The notes under the pieces were generated by a model. That model did not search any database. It was not told the DNA's origin and saw nothing but the letters and a program-made list of their open reading frames with translations. A DNA stretch of 64,000 bases from Sphingobium sp. KCTC 72723 (GTDB lineage Bacteria > Pseudomonadota > Alphaproteobacteria > Sphingomonadales > Sphingomonadaceae). The DNA lies in contig NZ_CP060388.1 of NCBI RefSeq assembly GCF_014280435.1, positions 558,001-622,000 of the forward strand, read 5' to 3'. Positions 39,652 to 47,941 of this stretch are shown here, piece by piece (the stretch's first letter is position 1; every line of letters starts with the position of its first letter). Made by a program: the position numbers and the translations under genes.

Positions 39652-40305
39652 ATGAGCGATGGGGAACTGCCTCCGCTCGTCATGCTGCTCAGCGCCCATG
39701 CCGGGGCGCAGGCGGACCGGCACCGGGCGATATGGGCGTTTGACGGTCGGCTGGCCACCATCGCCCGCACCACCAGCGAAGCGATGATCGGGCAGATGCG
39801 GCTGGCCTGGTGGAATGACGTCATCGACGATCCCCATGGCGTCAAGGGGCAGGGCGAGCCGGTGATCGAACAGATGCGGGCGGCCGGGGTGATGGCGGCA
39901 CCGGGCCTGACCGCGATGATCGACGGTTGGGAAGTGTTGGTGGTGGAGCCGGAGATCGACGGTCAGGGGCTGCGCGATTATGCGGCCGGGCGCGGCGGGG
40001 GCTTGTTCCGGGCGCTGGCCGATGCGCCCGACGCCCCGGACTGGCTGGATGAGGCCGGGCAGGTGTGGGCGTTGTGGGATTTGTCGGGGCATGTCGGTGA
40101 CGATGCGCTGGCCGACGCGGCATTGGGGCAGGCGCGCGCGGTGTTGGAGACGATGCCGCTCATCCGCTGGCCCGGTGCATGGAAGCCATTGCGCCTTGCC
40201 TATGGGTTGGCGCGGCAGGACGTGCTGGCGGGGCGTCGTGCGCCGGTCGGGGTATCGCGGGGCATGGCTTTGCGGCTGTTGCGGCTGGCCCTGTTCGGGC
40301 GTTAG
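39652..40305 (+). CDS. Squalene/phytoene synthase-like protein
   Basis: A 217-residue protein of the trans-isoprenyl transferase fold. The start DRHRAIWAFDGRLATIARTT followed by GQMRLAWWNDVID matches the second-helix motif of phytoene-synthase-like proteins, and the end has WKPLRLAYGLARQD. It is shorter than true synthases (about 280-300) and lacks clear paired DxxxD motifs. It is therefore more likely a non-catalytic relative, such as the group related to the respiratory complex I assembly factor NDUFAF6, than a carotenoid enzyme. No carotenoid genes are adjacent. Confidence 0.75.
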   Translation: MSDGELPPLVMLLSAHAGAQADRHRAIWAFDGRLATIARTTSEAMIGQMRLAWWNDVIDDPHGVKGQGEPVIEQMRAAGVMAAPGLTAMIDGWEVLVVEPEIDGQGLRDYAAGRGGGLFRALADAPDAPDWLDEAGQVWALWDLSGHVGDDALADAALGQARAVLETMPLIRWPGAWKPLRLAYGLARQDVLAGRRAPVGVSRGMALRLLRLALFGR

Positions 40306-40329
40306 ACTGGTCCGGCAAAGGGAGATTCC

Positions 40330-40794
40330 ATGGGACGATTGCTGGCAGGCGGGATGGCGGCGTTGCTGCTGGTGGCGGGCGGTCTGTTCTGGTGGCAGGG
40401 GCGCGCCAGCAACCAGCCGGTGCCGCAACTCGCGCTTGCCCCGCCACCGCCGCCCGAAATCGAGGGCTTGCCGGAGGGCGATGCCGATGCGGTGGGGGAA
40501 GCACCGCCCATGCCTTCCCAAGCCAGTCCGCAGAACCGGGAGCAGAAGCGTTTCGCCCGTTATGACCGCAACCGTGATGGCATCATCACCCGCATCGAAA
40601 TGCTGGGCAGCCGGACCAAAGCGTTCAAGGCGCTGGACAAGGATGGCGACAATCTCCTGTCTTTCGAGGAATGGGCCGCCGCCACGTCCGACCGCTTTGG
40701 CGCGGCGGATGCGGACAAGGACGGCAAGCTGACCCCGACCGAGTTCGCCGCGACTGCACCCAAGCGCGCAGCGAAGGCGAAGTGCCGCTGTTGA
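40330..40794 (+). CDS. Membrane-anchored EF-hand calcium-binding protein
   Basis: A 154-residue protein with an N-terminal hydrophobic anchor or uncleaved signal (residues 4-22), a Pro-rich linker (about 30-68) and three EF-hand loops: DRNRDGIITRIE (79-90), DKDGDNLLSFEE (103-114) and DADKDGKLTPTE (127-138). All three have Asp at 1, 3 or 5 and Glu at 12, so calcium binding is likely. It begins 24 bases after the phytoene-synthase-like gene. Specific role unknown. Confidence 0.85.
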   Translation: MGRLLAGGMAALLLVAGGLFWWQGRASNQPVPQLALAPPPPPEIEGLPEGDADAVGEAPPMPSQASPQNREQKRFARYDRNRDGIITRIEMLGSRTKAFKALDKDGDNLLSFEEWAAATSDRFGAADADKDGKLTPTEFAATAPKRAAKAKCRC

Positions 40795-40801
40795 CGGGAT
40801 G

Positions 40802-40868
40802 CGTGTTCCCGCGAAGGCGGGAACCCAGTCCTGCCGTCAGAACTGGACTCCCGCTTTCGCGGGAGAAC
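40802..40868. repeat. Intergenic inverted repeat (GCGAAGGCGGGAA family)
   Basis: GTTCCCGCGAAGGCGGGAAC at the left and CTCCCGCTTTCGCGGGAG at the right, with CCCAGTC...GGACT between, form nested palindromes. It fills the gap between two convergent genes (the EF-hand protein and trmFO) and could end both transcripts. Related to 624-712. Confidence 0.8.
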
Positions 40869-40876
40869 GTCGGTCT

Positions 40877-42238
40877 TCACGCTGCTGTCATTTCCCCCAG
40901 CCATTCCCCCAGCGACGCCCGCGCCCGCGCGGTATAGGCTTCCTTGCGTTGCTTCTTCTTCACATCGTCCAGTGTAGGAAAGAGGCCGAAATTGACGTTC
41001 ATCGGCTGATAGTCCGCCGTCGCGACATTGCCCGTCACATGGCCGAGCAGCGCGCCGAGTGCCGTGTCGGCGGGCGGCGCGCTCATGGTGCGGCCCGTCA
41101 GTTCCGCCACGGCAAAGCGCCCGGCGAGCAGGCCGATCGCGGCGCTTTCCACATAGCCTTCACACCCGGTCATCTGCCCGGCGAAGCGGATATGCGGGGC
41201 GCTCCGCAACCGCAGCGTCCCGTCCAGCAATTTGGGCGACTGGATGAAAGTGTTGCGGTGCAGCCCGCCCAGCCGCGCAAATTCCGCGTTCTGGAGGCCG
41301 GGGATGGTGCGGAACAGTTCCATCTGCGCGCCATGTTTCAGCTTGGTCTGGAAACCGACCATGTTCCACAATGTGCCGCTGGCATTGTCCTGCCGCAACT
41401 GCACCACCGCATAGGGCCAGCGCCCGGTGCGCGGATTGTCGAGGCCCATCGGCTTCATCGGCCCGTGCCGCAATGTTTCCGGCCCGCGCGACGCCATCAC
41501 CTCGATCGGCATACAGCCCTCGAAATAAGGAGTGTTCGTCTCCCATTCCTTGAAAACGGTCTTTTCGCCGTCGATCAACCCCTGAACAAAGGCCTGATAC
41601 TGGTCCTTGTCCATCGGGCAGTTGATATAATCCTTGCCCTCGCCACCGCCGGGGCCAATTTTGTCCCAGCGATTGGCCATCCAGCACTGGTCCATGTCGA
41701 TACTGTCATGATGCACGACCGGCGCGATCGCGTCGAAGAAAGCGAGATGCTCCATCCCCGCCGCCTGACCGATGCTGGCAGCCAGCGCAGGCGCGGTCAG
41801 CGGGCCAGTGGCCACGATGGTCATGCCCTGCGTCGGCAGCGTATCGATCCGTTCGCGCACGACCTCCACATTGGGATGTTCGGTCAGCGCGCGGGTGACG
41901 GCGCCCGAAAAGACGTGGCGATCCACCGCCAGCGCGGAGCCGGCCGGCACCTTGGCCGGTTCGGCGCTCGCCATGATGAGCGAGTCCAGCCGCCGCATTT
42001 CCTGATGCAGCAGCCCCACGGCATTCTTGTCCGCATCATCGGAACGGAAGCTGTTGGAGCAGACCAGTTCGGCGAGGCCGTCGGTCTGATGCGCAGGCGA
42101 CATATCGCCCGCTCCGCGCATTTCCGACAGGCGCACCTTGAAACCCGCCTGCGCCAGTTGCCACGCCGCTTCCGATCCGGCGAGGCCGCCGCCAATGATA
42201 TGCACCTGATAGTCTGACATGGCCTGATATTCTGACAT
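40877..42238 (-). CDS. trmFO: Folate/FAD-dependent tRNA (uracil-54-C5)-methyltransferase
   Basis: A 453-residue flavoprotein that makes ribothymidine at position 54 of tRNA using methylene-tetrahydrofolate. The dinucleotide-binding start is [19 protein letters not shown]. Further landmarks are [21 protein letters not shown], the substrate region [19 protein letters not shown] and [21 protein letters not shown]. The N-terminus is duplicated: MSEYQA at 42238 and MSDYQV at 42220 come from two 18-bp units with 15 identities, so either ATG could be used (453 or 447 residues). Confidence 0.95.
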   Translation of the reverse strand: MSEYQAMSDYQVHIIGGGLAGSEAAWQLAQAGFKVRLSEMRGAGDMSPAHQTDGLAELVCSNSFRSDDADKNAVGLLHQEMRRLDSLIMASAEPAKVPAGSALAVDRHVFSGAVTRALTEHPNVEVVRERIDTLPTQGMTIVATGPLTAPALAASIGQAAGMEHLAFFDAIAPVVHHDSIDMDQCWMANRWDKIGPGGGEGKDYINCPMDKDQYQAFVQGLIDGEKTVFKEWETNTPYFEGCMPIEVMASRGPETLRHGPMKPMGLDNPRTGRWPYAVVQLRQDNASGTLWNMVGFQTKLKHGAQMELFRTIPGLQNAEFARLGGLHRNTFIQSPKLLDGTLRLRSAPHIRFAGQMTGCEGYVESAAIGLLAGRFAVAELTGRTMSAPPADTALGALLGHVTGNVATADYQPMNVNFGLFPTLDDVKKKQRKEAYTARARASLGEWLGEMTAA

Positions 42239-42561
42239 TTTTCGTGTGACTTTACATCTGTTCCGCCGGTTCGGCGCTATCGGGTCGCCAGTGGGACATA
42301 TCGCCGATCTAGGCAAGACACATAGCCGGGTTGGGGCCAGTAGGACAGGGTGGGGTTGTGGAGACTGTGAAGTTCACACCGTTGCAGAGTGCGCATTTGT
42401 GCCGGAAAGGGGGCGTGCGGATGACTTTGCAATAGGAGGGTTTTTGCGAAGTAAAGGATCTGTTCCGACTTTTACTCATTAATCTCATTAATAAAGCGTA
42501 ATGTAGATGTTGAATATAGATCTGATTTTCTATCGTTGCGAAATCATAACGCGCATTTACA
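42239..42561. other. AT-richer gap with a distal inverted repeat
   Basis: 322 bp without a supported gene; a possible 98-codon minus-strand frame has no recognisable content. The GC content drops past about 42,420. GCGTAATGTA (42496-42505) and TACATTACGC (42558-42567) are perfect inverted copies 52 bp apart, the second covering the stop codon of the interrupted gene. It may be that gene's terminator or an edge of the acquired patch. Confidence 0.5.
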
Positions 42562-42943
42562 TTACGCCTTGACTGCATTTGTGATTGAACATCGAGAAGT
42601 TGCAACCTGGCTGTGTATAAAGCCCATGTTGACTTCTCTTACTCGCCGCGATCCGCCGGCTGGAACAAGCTCATATACAATCCGGCTATTATTATCCATG
42701 TCAGTCCCAGAAGAGCCTTGGTGATTGCATTCCAGCGTAAAGTCCTTAATCGCAAATGGGGCAGAATTCTTGACAGTAAATCGCACTAGTTGGATGCTTC
42801 CGAATCCACCTTTCTCCCAAGTGAACTTGGTGAGTTCGAGAGCTTCTTCTGGATGTTCCTCAAGGCGAGCCAATTTTGTAAGCATGGCCTGATATTGATC
42901 GCGTTTGAAGCTAAACTCGTTATTCGCCGGCGCTAGGCGAAGT
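42562..42943 (-). pseudogene. 3' part of a zinc-ribbon membrane protein gene split by the IS
   Basis: This stretch encodes the C-terminal 127 residues of the protein whose 5' part is at 44400-44781. Joined across the insertion, the frame runs LLRLAPANNEFSFKRDQY into LARLEEHPEEALELTKF without a stop. The C-terminal domain has WEKGGFGSIQLVRFTVKN and APFAIKDFTLECNHQG, a pattern of small beta-sandwich (FxLYD-like) extracellular domains. An internal ATG at 42885 could allow a 107-residue fragment to be translated, but no ribosome binding site is obvious. Confidence 0.85.
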
Positions 42944-44399
42944 GTAATTGCTCACGGGGTCGGCAATTGGTGGGCTGATCAGGCGACCACGAATCTGCCG
43001 TCGACGAGTTCGCGGATGGCTACGAGGGCCGATTTTCCGCTGAGACGAGCGGTTCCGGTGACGGATCGATATCCAGCGTGGATCTGGGCGCCCCAGTCGG
43101 AGCGGAAGCCGTTGGTGACCTTGCGGAACACGACCGAGGGGCGGATCTCGCGCTCTGATATATTGTTGGTCGCAGGGACGTCGCGGTTGGTGAGGAAGAC
43201 GAAGAACTTGCCCCGCCAGGCCTTGATTTGTTTGAGCAGAACGCGTCCCGCCGGGTGCGCGACAGGCATCTGTACCAGGCGGGTCAGCAGATTGTCGGCC
43301 TTCGCGGCGTAGGCGGCCAGCGTCGTGTCCTTCAGGCTGCTTCGTCGCTTGCCGATCCGGATCGCCCAGCGCAGGTGGTCGCGGACTTTGGGAGCGAAGG
43401 CGGTATCCCCGCAGTCGATGGCATACTGAACATCGCGCAGGACATGCGCGAGGCAGACCTGATGCTCCTTGCCCAGTTCCTGCTGTCCAGCGTAGCGATC
43501 GGAGACCCACACATCAGGTTGGTGGCCGCCCAACACCTCCTCAGCAACACTGCGCGCCCGGCGCGGGGCGATCTTGTGCAGAACCGCGTCTTTCGAGAGG
43601 AAGACCCATTGCCAATGGGCAATGCCGTTGGTGCGCGTGGACGTCTCATCGGACGCGATAATCTTTGCCGTGAGCAACTTGTCGGTGATCGCCTTCGTGG
43701 CTGCTGTCATTCCGGCCTCCATACGCCTGAACGCGTTGGCGATCGCCCCTTGGGAGATCGTGAGGCCAAACAGCTCCGCAGCAATGCGCGAAAGTCGCTC
43801 GAAGCTGACATGGTGGCTGTGATGCAGATAGGCCAGCAGCGAGCGGATGCCGGGGCCAAACGGCGTGCCCGGCTCCATGCCCGCCGGTGCTGCGGCACGG
43901 TAGCGACGGCCACATCCCCCGCAGCGCGCACCAAACAATTCGATGCGGGTCACAATCGGACGGATCGGCGGCAGGTCGATATGATCGTAGCGGTGGCGGC
44001 AATGCTGGGCCTGCGAGGATATATCGGTCCCGCAATGGCAGCAGCTTGCCGCCATGATGCGTTCGGTTTTGTCCGGCGTCTCGGTCAATGGGCGGTGCTT
44101 GCCTTCGCGCGGCGGGCGCTTGCCAGCCTTGGGCTTACCGCCTTTGCCACCGCGCTTGCCAAAGTCGTCCTTCGATGGCGGAATATGCGAATTCCTGGAT
44201 GTCTTGCGCGGCGTGCCGACCAGGGATTCCAACTCAGAAATCCGCGCTACCAGTCGCTCGATCATCTCGTGCTGCGCGAGCAGCAACTCGTTCTTCTCGG
44301 CTTCGGTCAGCACATGAAGCGGCGGCGGTGACATCCGTAGGGTGAATCAGCCAATCGACCTCCGCGCAATACTTTTCTGCCAACCACGTGAGCAATTAC
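42944..44399 (-). mobile_element. IS66-family insertion sequence (single transposase gene), complete
   Basis: A 1456-bp element. Both ends read GTAATTGCTCACG inward and continue as 22-bp terminal inverted repeats with mismatches only at positions 14 and 18 (42944-42965; 44378-44399). The GTAA ends are typical of IS66. The flanks carry an exact 8-bp duplication GGCGAAGT (42936-42943 and 44400-44407), the IS66 target size. It has one transposase gene and no tnpA/tnpB accessory genes, like the ISBst12 subgroup. Ends and duplication are intact, so the insertion looks recent. Confidence 0.95.
42979..44334 (-). CDS. IS66-family transposase
   Basis: A 451-residue transposase. It has an N-terminal leucine-rich helix (residues 10-40), a basic Gly/Lys linker, a zinc-binding domain (CCHCGTD near 98-102, later RCGGCGRRY) and an IS66 core with AYLHHSHHVSFERLSRI. 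Likely catalytic acids are Asp229 (IIASDETS), Asp279 (WVSDRYAG) and Glu394 (NNISEREIRPS). The frame is full length and undamaged. It lies wholly between the terminal repeats. Confidence 0.96.
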   Translation of the reverse strand: MSPPPLHVLTEAEKNELLLAQHEMIERLVARISELESLVGTPRKTSRNSHIPPSKDDFGKRGGKGGKPKAGKRPPREGKHRPLTETPDKTERIMAASCCHCGTDISSQAQHCRHRYDHIDLPPIRPIVTRIELFGARCGGCGRRYRAAAPAGMEPGTPFGPGIRSLLAYLHHSHHVSFERLSRIAAELFGLTISQGAIANAFRRMEAGMTAATKAITDKLLTAKIIASDETSTRTNGIAHWQWVFLSKDAVLHKIAPRRARSVAEEVLGGHQPDVWVSDRYAGQQELGKEHQVCLAHVLRDVQYAIDCGDTAFAPKVRDHLRWAIRIGKRRSSLKDTTLAAYAAKADNLLTRLVQMPVAHPAGRVLLKQIKAWRGKFFVFLTNRDVPATNNISEREIRPSVVFRKVTNGFRSDWGAQIHAGYRSVTGTARLSGKSALVAIRELVDGRFVVA

Positions 44400-44781
44400 G
44401 GCGAAGTAACTCTTCGTATGCACGGGCATTTCCTTCAATATCAGAAGCAGGTAAATTCTTAGCCGCTTTCAGTTTAATCGCAATCTCATTTTTGTTGCGC
44501 TCTTCAATCGCTTTTGCCTCGGTTGGAGACATAGCTACGGCAGTTGCAACATTACCTTCTGTAGTCTGTTCATCATTCTTTGAGGAGCACATTCCTATAA
44601 GGAGGAGAACTCCAAAAATGCCAGCGCATCCTAGAGCGCCGTTTTTTTTGTTTTGAGCATCTACAGCTTTATCAGCGGCGATCTGTGCCTCAGAATACTC
44701 AAAACTGCAATGCTTGCAGACGTACGCGTCCTTTTTGATAATTTCTGCACATCGCGGGCATTTCTTCTCATTAGATTTCAT
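44400..44781 (-). pseudogene. 5' part of a zinc-ribbon membrane protein gene split by the IS
   Basis: The ATG at 44781 follows GGGGGA. The protein begins with a zinc ribbon (CPRCAEIIKKDAYVCKHCSF; Cys8, 11, 22, 25), a membrane helix at about 49-64 (GALGCAGIFGVLLLIGMC), then a charged helical region ending AYEELLR, where the reading frame enters the IS and stops at 44347. Removing the IS and one GGCGAAGT copy restores one frame of 252 codons with the 3' part at 42562-42943. Such proteins are probably anchored with the ribbon inside the cell; role unknown. The DNA is AT-richer than its neighbours. Confidence 0.88.
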
Positions 44782-44971
44782 ATTTCCCCCGAAGCCGAAA
44801 TTTCGCATCTCACCGCCTTGATTGCTGCGAACATATACAATTTCAAGGCCTAACAGGATTGGATAATTTTATTCTCCAAGTTTTGGCGGAGAGAATTAGG
44901 TCACGGCATAATAACGACGAGCCGAAGATATAAAGAGCAATATCCAAGTGTAAAAGTGCTGGTATCGCCCT

Positions 44972-46276
44972 TCAAACCGCCACCAACGCCCCATCCCCAT
45001 AATAAGCGCTCTCGTCCAAAATCCCCTCGCGCTTGGCGACGATCACGCCGACCAGCACCTGGCCCGCGACGTTTACTGCCGTGCGGCCCATGTCCAATAT
45101 CGGGTCGATCGCCAGCAGCAGGCCGACGCCTTCCAGCGGCAGGCCCAGCGTCGATAGCGTCAGCGTCAGCATCACGATCGCGCCAGTCAGTCCGGCGGTC
45201 GCGGCGGAGCCGATGACGGAGACGAAGGCGATCAGGGCATAGTCCATGGCGTGCAGCGGGACGTTGTAGAAGCCTGCGACGAAGATCGCCGCCAGCGCGG
45301 GGTAGATCGATGCGCAGCCGTCCATCTTGGTGGTCGATGCCAGCGGAATGGCGAAGGCGGCATAGCCCTTGTCCACGCCCAGCCGCTGCGTCACGGCTTC
45401 GGTCACGGGCAGGGTGCCGACCGAGGATCGCGAGACGAAGCCCAGCTGGATCGCGGGCCATGCCTTGGCGAAGAAGGGCAGGGGTTTCAAACCATTGGCC
45501 GCCAGCAGAGTCGGATAGACGACCAGCAGAACGATACCGAGGCCAAGATAGATCGCGCCGGTGAAAACGCCCAGTTGCGCCAGCGCACTCCAGCCATAGG
45601 TGGCGACGGCGGTGCCGATCAGCGCCGCCGACCCGATCGGCGTCAGGCGGATGACCCAGCCCAAAATCGCGCGCACGACCGCCAGCAGCGAGCGGATGAA
45701 GGCGAGAAAGGGTTCGGCCTTGTCCCCGACCTTCAAAGTCGCCAGACCGACTGCAATCGAAATAACCAGCAATTGCAGGATGTTGAAGGAGATGCCGGTG
45801 GTCGCCGCGCCATCTTCGCCGATTTGGGTGCTGCCCGACAGCGCAAGGCTGTTGCCCGGCACCAGCCCTTTGAGAAAATCGAGCCAGCCGCCCACGGACT
45901 CCGGCTGCTTGGTCGCCAGCGCGCCCGCGCCGATGCCTACACCCGGCTGAATGATGAGGCCCAGCGTGATGCCGATGACCACGGCGATCAAGGCCGTGAT
46001 CGCAAACCACAGCAAGGTCTGCCCCGCGAGCCGCGCTGCATTGTCCAGCGCGCGCAGATTGGCGATCGACGCGACGATGGCGGCGAATACCAGAGGCGGC
46101 ACGATGGCTTTGAGCAGCGAGACGAAGATCGATCCCACCGTCTTGAGCGCGGTCGCCAGCCAGTTGAGGTCGCCATCCGGCCCCGCGCCGATAGTGCGCG
46201 CGACAAGGCCCAGCGCCAGTCCCACGACCATGCCGACCAGCACCTGAAATCCGAAACTGCGATAATGTAGGGCCAT
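44972..46276 (-). CDS. Dicarboxylate/amino acid:cation symporter
   Basis: A 434-residue inner-membrane carrier of the DAACS (GltP/DctA) family, with about eight membrane helices and two re-entrant loops. The family's Ser-rich loop is seen as SRSSVGTLPVTEAV, and the substrate/cation site as STTKMDGCASIYPALAAIF and DPILDMGRTAVNVAGQ (helices 7 and 8). It moves a dicarboxylate or acidic amino acid with Na+ or H+. The ATG at 46276 follows AAAGGA; longer frames upstream do not fit. It is divergent from the M20 peptidase gene. Confidence 0.92.
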   Translation of the reverse strand: MALHYRSFGFQVLVGMVVGLALGLVARTIGAGPDGDLNWLATALKTVGSIFVSLLKAIVPPLVFAAIVASIANLRALDNAARLAGQTLLWFAITALIAVVIGITLGLIIQPGVGIGAGALATKQPESVGGWLDFLKGLVPGNSLALSGSTQIGEDGAATTGISFNILQLLVISIAVGLATLKVGDKAEPFLAFIRSLLAVVRAILGWVIRLTPIGSAALIGTAVATYGWSALAQLGVFTGAIYLGLGIVLLVVYPTLLAANGLKPLPFFAKAWPAIQLGFVSRSSVGTLPVTEAVTQRLGVDKGYAAFAIPLASTTKMDGCASIYPALAAIFVAGFYNVPLHAMDYALIAFVSVIGSAATAGLTGAIVMLTLTLSTLGLPLEGVGLLLAIDPILDMGRTAVNVAGQVLVGVIVAKREGILDESAYYGDGALVAV

Positions 46277-46467
46277 GCGCGAACATCCTTTGGGCGACCA
46301 ACGCACAATATGGGGCGGGGCCGCCCGAATGCGCGCAAGCAATTCTTTATGGGGGTACAACGCGGATAAGGTGGCCCTCTTTCCCGCTGCTGCTGGTTCA
46401 AACGCATTGGCCGACACGATCCGCTATGTCAGGATGTACGCCAAGGTCCATCAAGGAGTATCACTAT

Positions 46468-47841
46468 ATGAGTTGGCAGCGCTTTGGTGTGATGATGACG
46501 GGCGCGATGCTGGCCATGCCCCACGGCGCGCTGGCGGCGGCGGATGAAGGCGTGGCCAAGGCGATATTGATGCGGTCGGTCGCGTTCCGCACTGTCGAGG
46601 GAGCGGGGGAAGTCCCTAAACTGGCGGCCTATTATGCGGGCGTGCTGAAAGCGGCGGGCTTTGCCGAGGGCGATATCGTCATCACCCCGATCGGTGAAAC
46701 GGCGACATTCGCCGCGACCATCAAGGGCAGCAATGCGGCGCTCAGACCCCTGTTGTTGCTGGGCCATATGGATGTGGTGGCGGCGGACCGGGCGGACTGG
46801 ACCCGCGATCCCTTCGTGCCGGTGGAGGAGGGCGGCTATATTTTTGGCCGGGGGGCGGAGGATAATAAATATGACGTGGCGATGATGGTCGCGACGATGG
46901 CGCAATTGCGCAAGGAAGGGTGGAAACCGCGCCGCACCGTGACCCTGCTTTTGTCGGGGGATGAAGAAACAGCGATGCTGACCACCAAGGCACTGGCCGC
47001 GCAATATAAGGACGCCGAACTGGTGTTGAACGGCGATGGCGGGGGCGGGTTGCTGAACGAGGATGGCAAACCGGTGCTGTATCAGTTGCAGGCGGGCGAA
47101 AAGACCTATGCCGATTTCGAGATCGGCTTTACCGACCCCGGCGGCCATTCAAGTGCGCCGACGCCGGGCAACCCCCTCTATCGGCTGGCCAGGGCGATAG
47201 ACGCGATCGCGGCCTATCGCTTTGCGCCGATGCGCAATGAACTGACCAAGGCGTCGCTGGCGCTGTCGGCCGACCGGATCGGCGGCGAAGTTGGTGCGGC
47301 GATGAAGCTTTATGCGGCAACGGGGGATGCGGCGGCGGCGGAAATGCTGTCGGCGCGCCCGGAATTTATCGGGCAGGTGCGCACCACCTGCGTCGCGACC
47401 ATGGCGCAGGCGGGCCATGCGCTCAACGCGCTGCCGCAAAGCGCGAAGGTGCAGGTCAATTGTCGCATCTTCCCCGGCGTAGCGATCGACGCGGTGAAGG
47501 CGGAACTGGTCAAGGTGGTGGCGGATGGCAGCGCGACCGTCACGACGCTGGGCGATCCGCTGGCCAGCGATGCGTCGCCGTTGCGTGGCGATGTGATGCA
47601 GGCGGTGAAGCACGCGGTGCTGGCCCGCGCGCCGGGCATCGCCATCATGCCGGGCATGTCGGCAGGCGCGACCGATAGCCTGTATTTCCGGGCGCAGGGC
47701 GTGCCGAGCTATGGCGCGTCCAGCCTGTTCATGAAGGCGCAGGACGGCTTTGCCCATGGATTGAACGAGCGGGTGCCGGTGGCGGGCATCCGCGAATCGC
47801 TGGGGCAGTGGGACGCGGTGGTGCGGGCGTTGGCGAAGTAG
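46468..47841 (+). CDS. Secreted M20-family zinc peptidase
   Basis: A 457-residue exported metallohydrolase (M20/M25/M40) with a signal peptide to about residue 24 (GALAAA). Metal ligands are His100 and Asp102 (LLGHMDVV), Asp132 (GRGAEDNKYD) and the catalytic/metal pair Glu166-Glu167 (SGDEETAM). The dimerisation domain carries DPGGHSSAPTPGNPLYRLA. A late His in FAHGLNERVP completes the site. It probably trims peptides in the periplasm, with the divergent symporter a possible uptake partner. AAGGAG precedes the ATG at 46468. Confidence 0.92.
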   Translation: MSWQRFGVMMTGAMLAMPHGALAAADEGVAKAILMRSVAFRTVEGAGEVPKLAAYYAGVLKAAGFAEGDIVITPIGETATFAATIKGSNAALRPLLLLGHMDVVAADRADWTRDPFVPVEEGGYIFGRGAEDNKYDVAMMVATMAQLRKEGWKPRRTVTLLLSGDEETAMLTTKALAAQYKDAELVLNGDGGGGLLNEDGKPVLYQLQAGEKTYADFEIGFTDPGGHSSAPTPGNPLYRLARAIDAIAAYRFAPMRNELTKASLALSADRIGGEVGAAMKLYAATGDAAAAEMLSARPEFIGQVRTTCVATMAQAGHALNALPQSAKVQVNCRIFPGVAIDAVKAELVKVVADGSATVTTLGDPLASDASPLRGDVMQAVKHAVLARAPGIAIMPGMSAGATDSLYFRAQGVPSYGASSLFMKAQDGFAHGLNERVPVAGIRESLGQWDAVVRALAK

Positions 47842-47851
47842 GGGAAACTGT

Positions 47852-47930
47852 GCTCCTGCGCAGGCAGGAGCCTAGTTCCGACCTTGGACATCATCGCAAC
47901 CGCTGGACTGGGTTCCCGCCTTCGCGGGAA
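47852..47930. repeat. Intergenic palindromes between convergent genes
   Basis: Two hairpins: GCTCCTGC GCAG GCAGGAGC (47852-47871) and GTTCCCGCCTTCGCGGGAAC (47911-47930), the second a member of the family at 624 and 40802. They fill the gap between the M20 peptidase and leuA ends and may serve as terminators. Confidence 0.75.
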
Positions 47931-47941
47931 CACGCAATCTC

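Noticed and set aside
39652-40305. Carotenoid biosynthesis gene
   Set aside because: The protein is too short, lacks clear paired DxxxD motifs, and no crt genes are adjacent.
42309-42605. 98-codon minus-strand frame next to trmFO
   Set aside because: No start context, no recognisable domain, and it overlaps the interrupted zinc-ribbon gene in another frame.
46261-46417. Longer N-terminus for the dicarboxylate symporter, starting at 46417
   Set aside because: The extra 47 residues are not membrane-like or family-like, and the ATG at 46276 has a good ribosome binding site.
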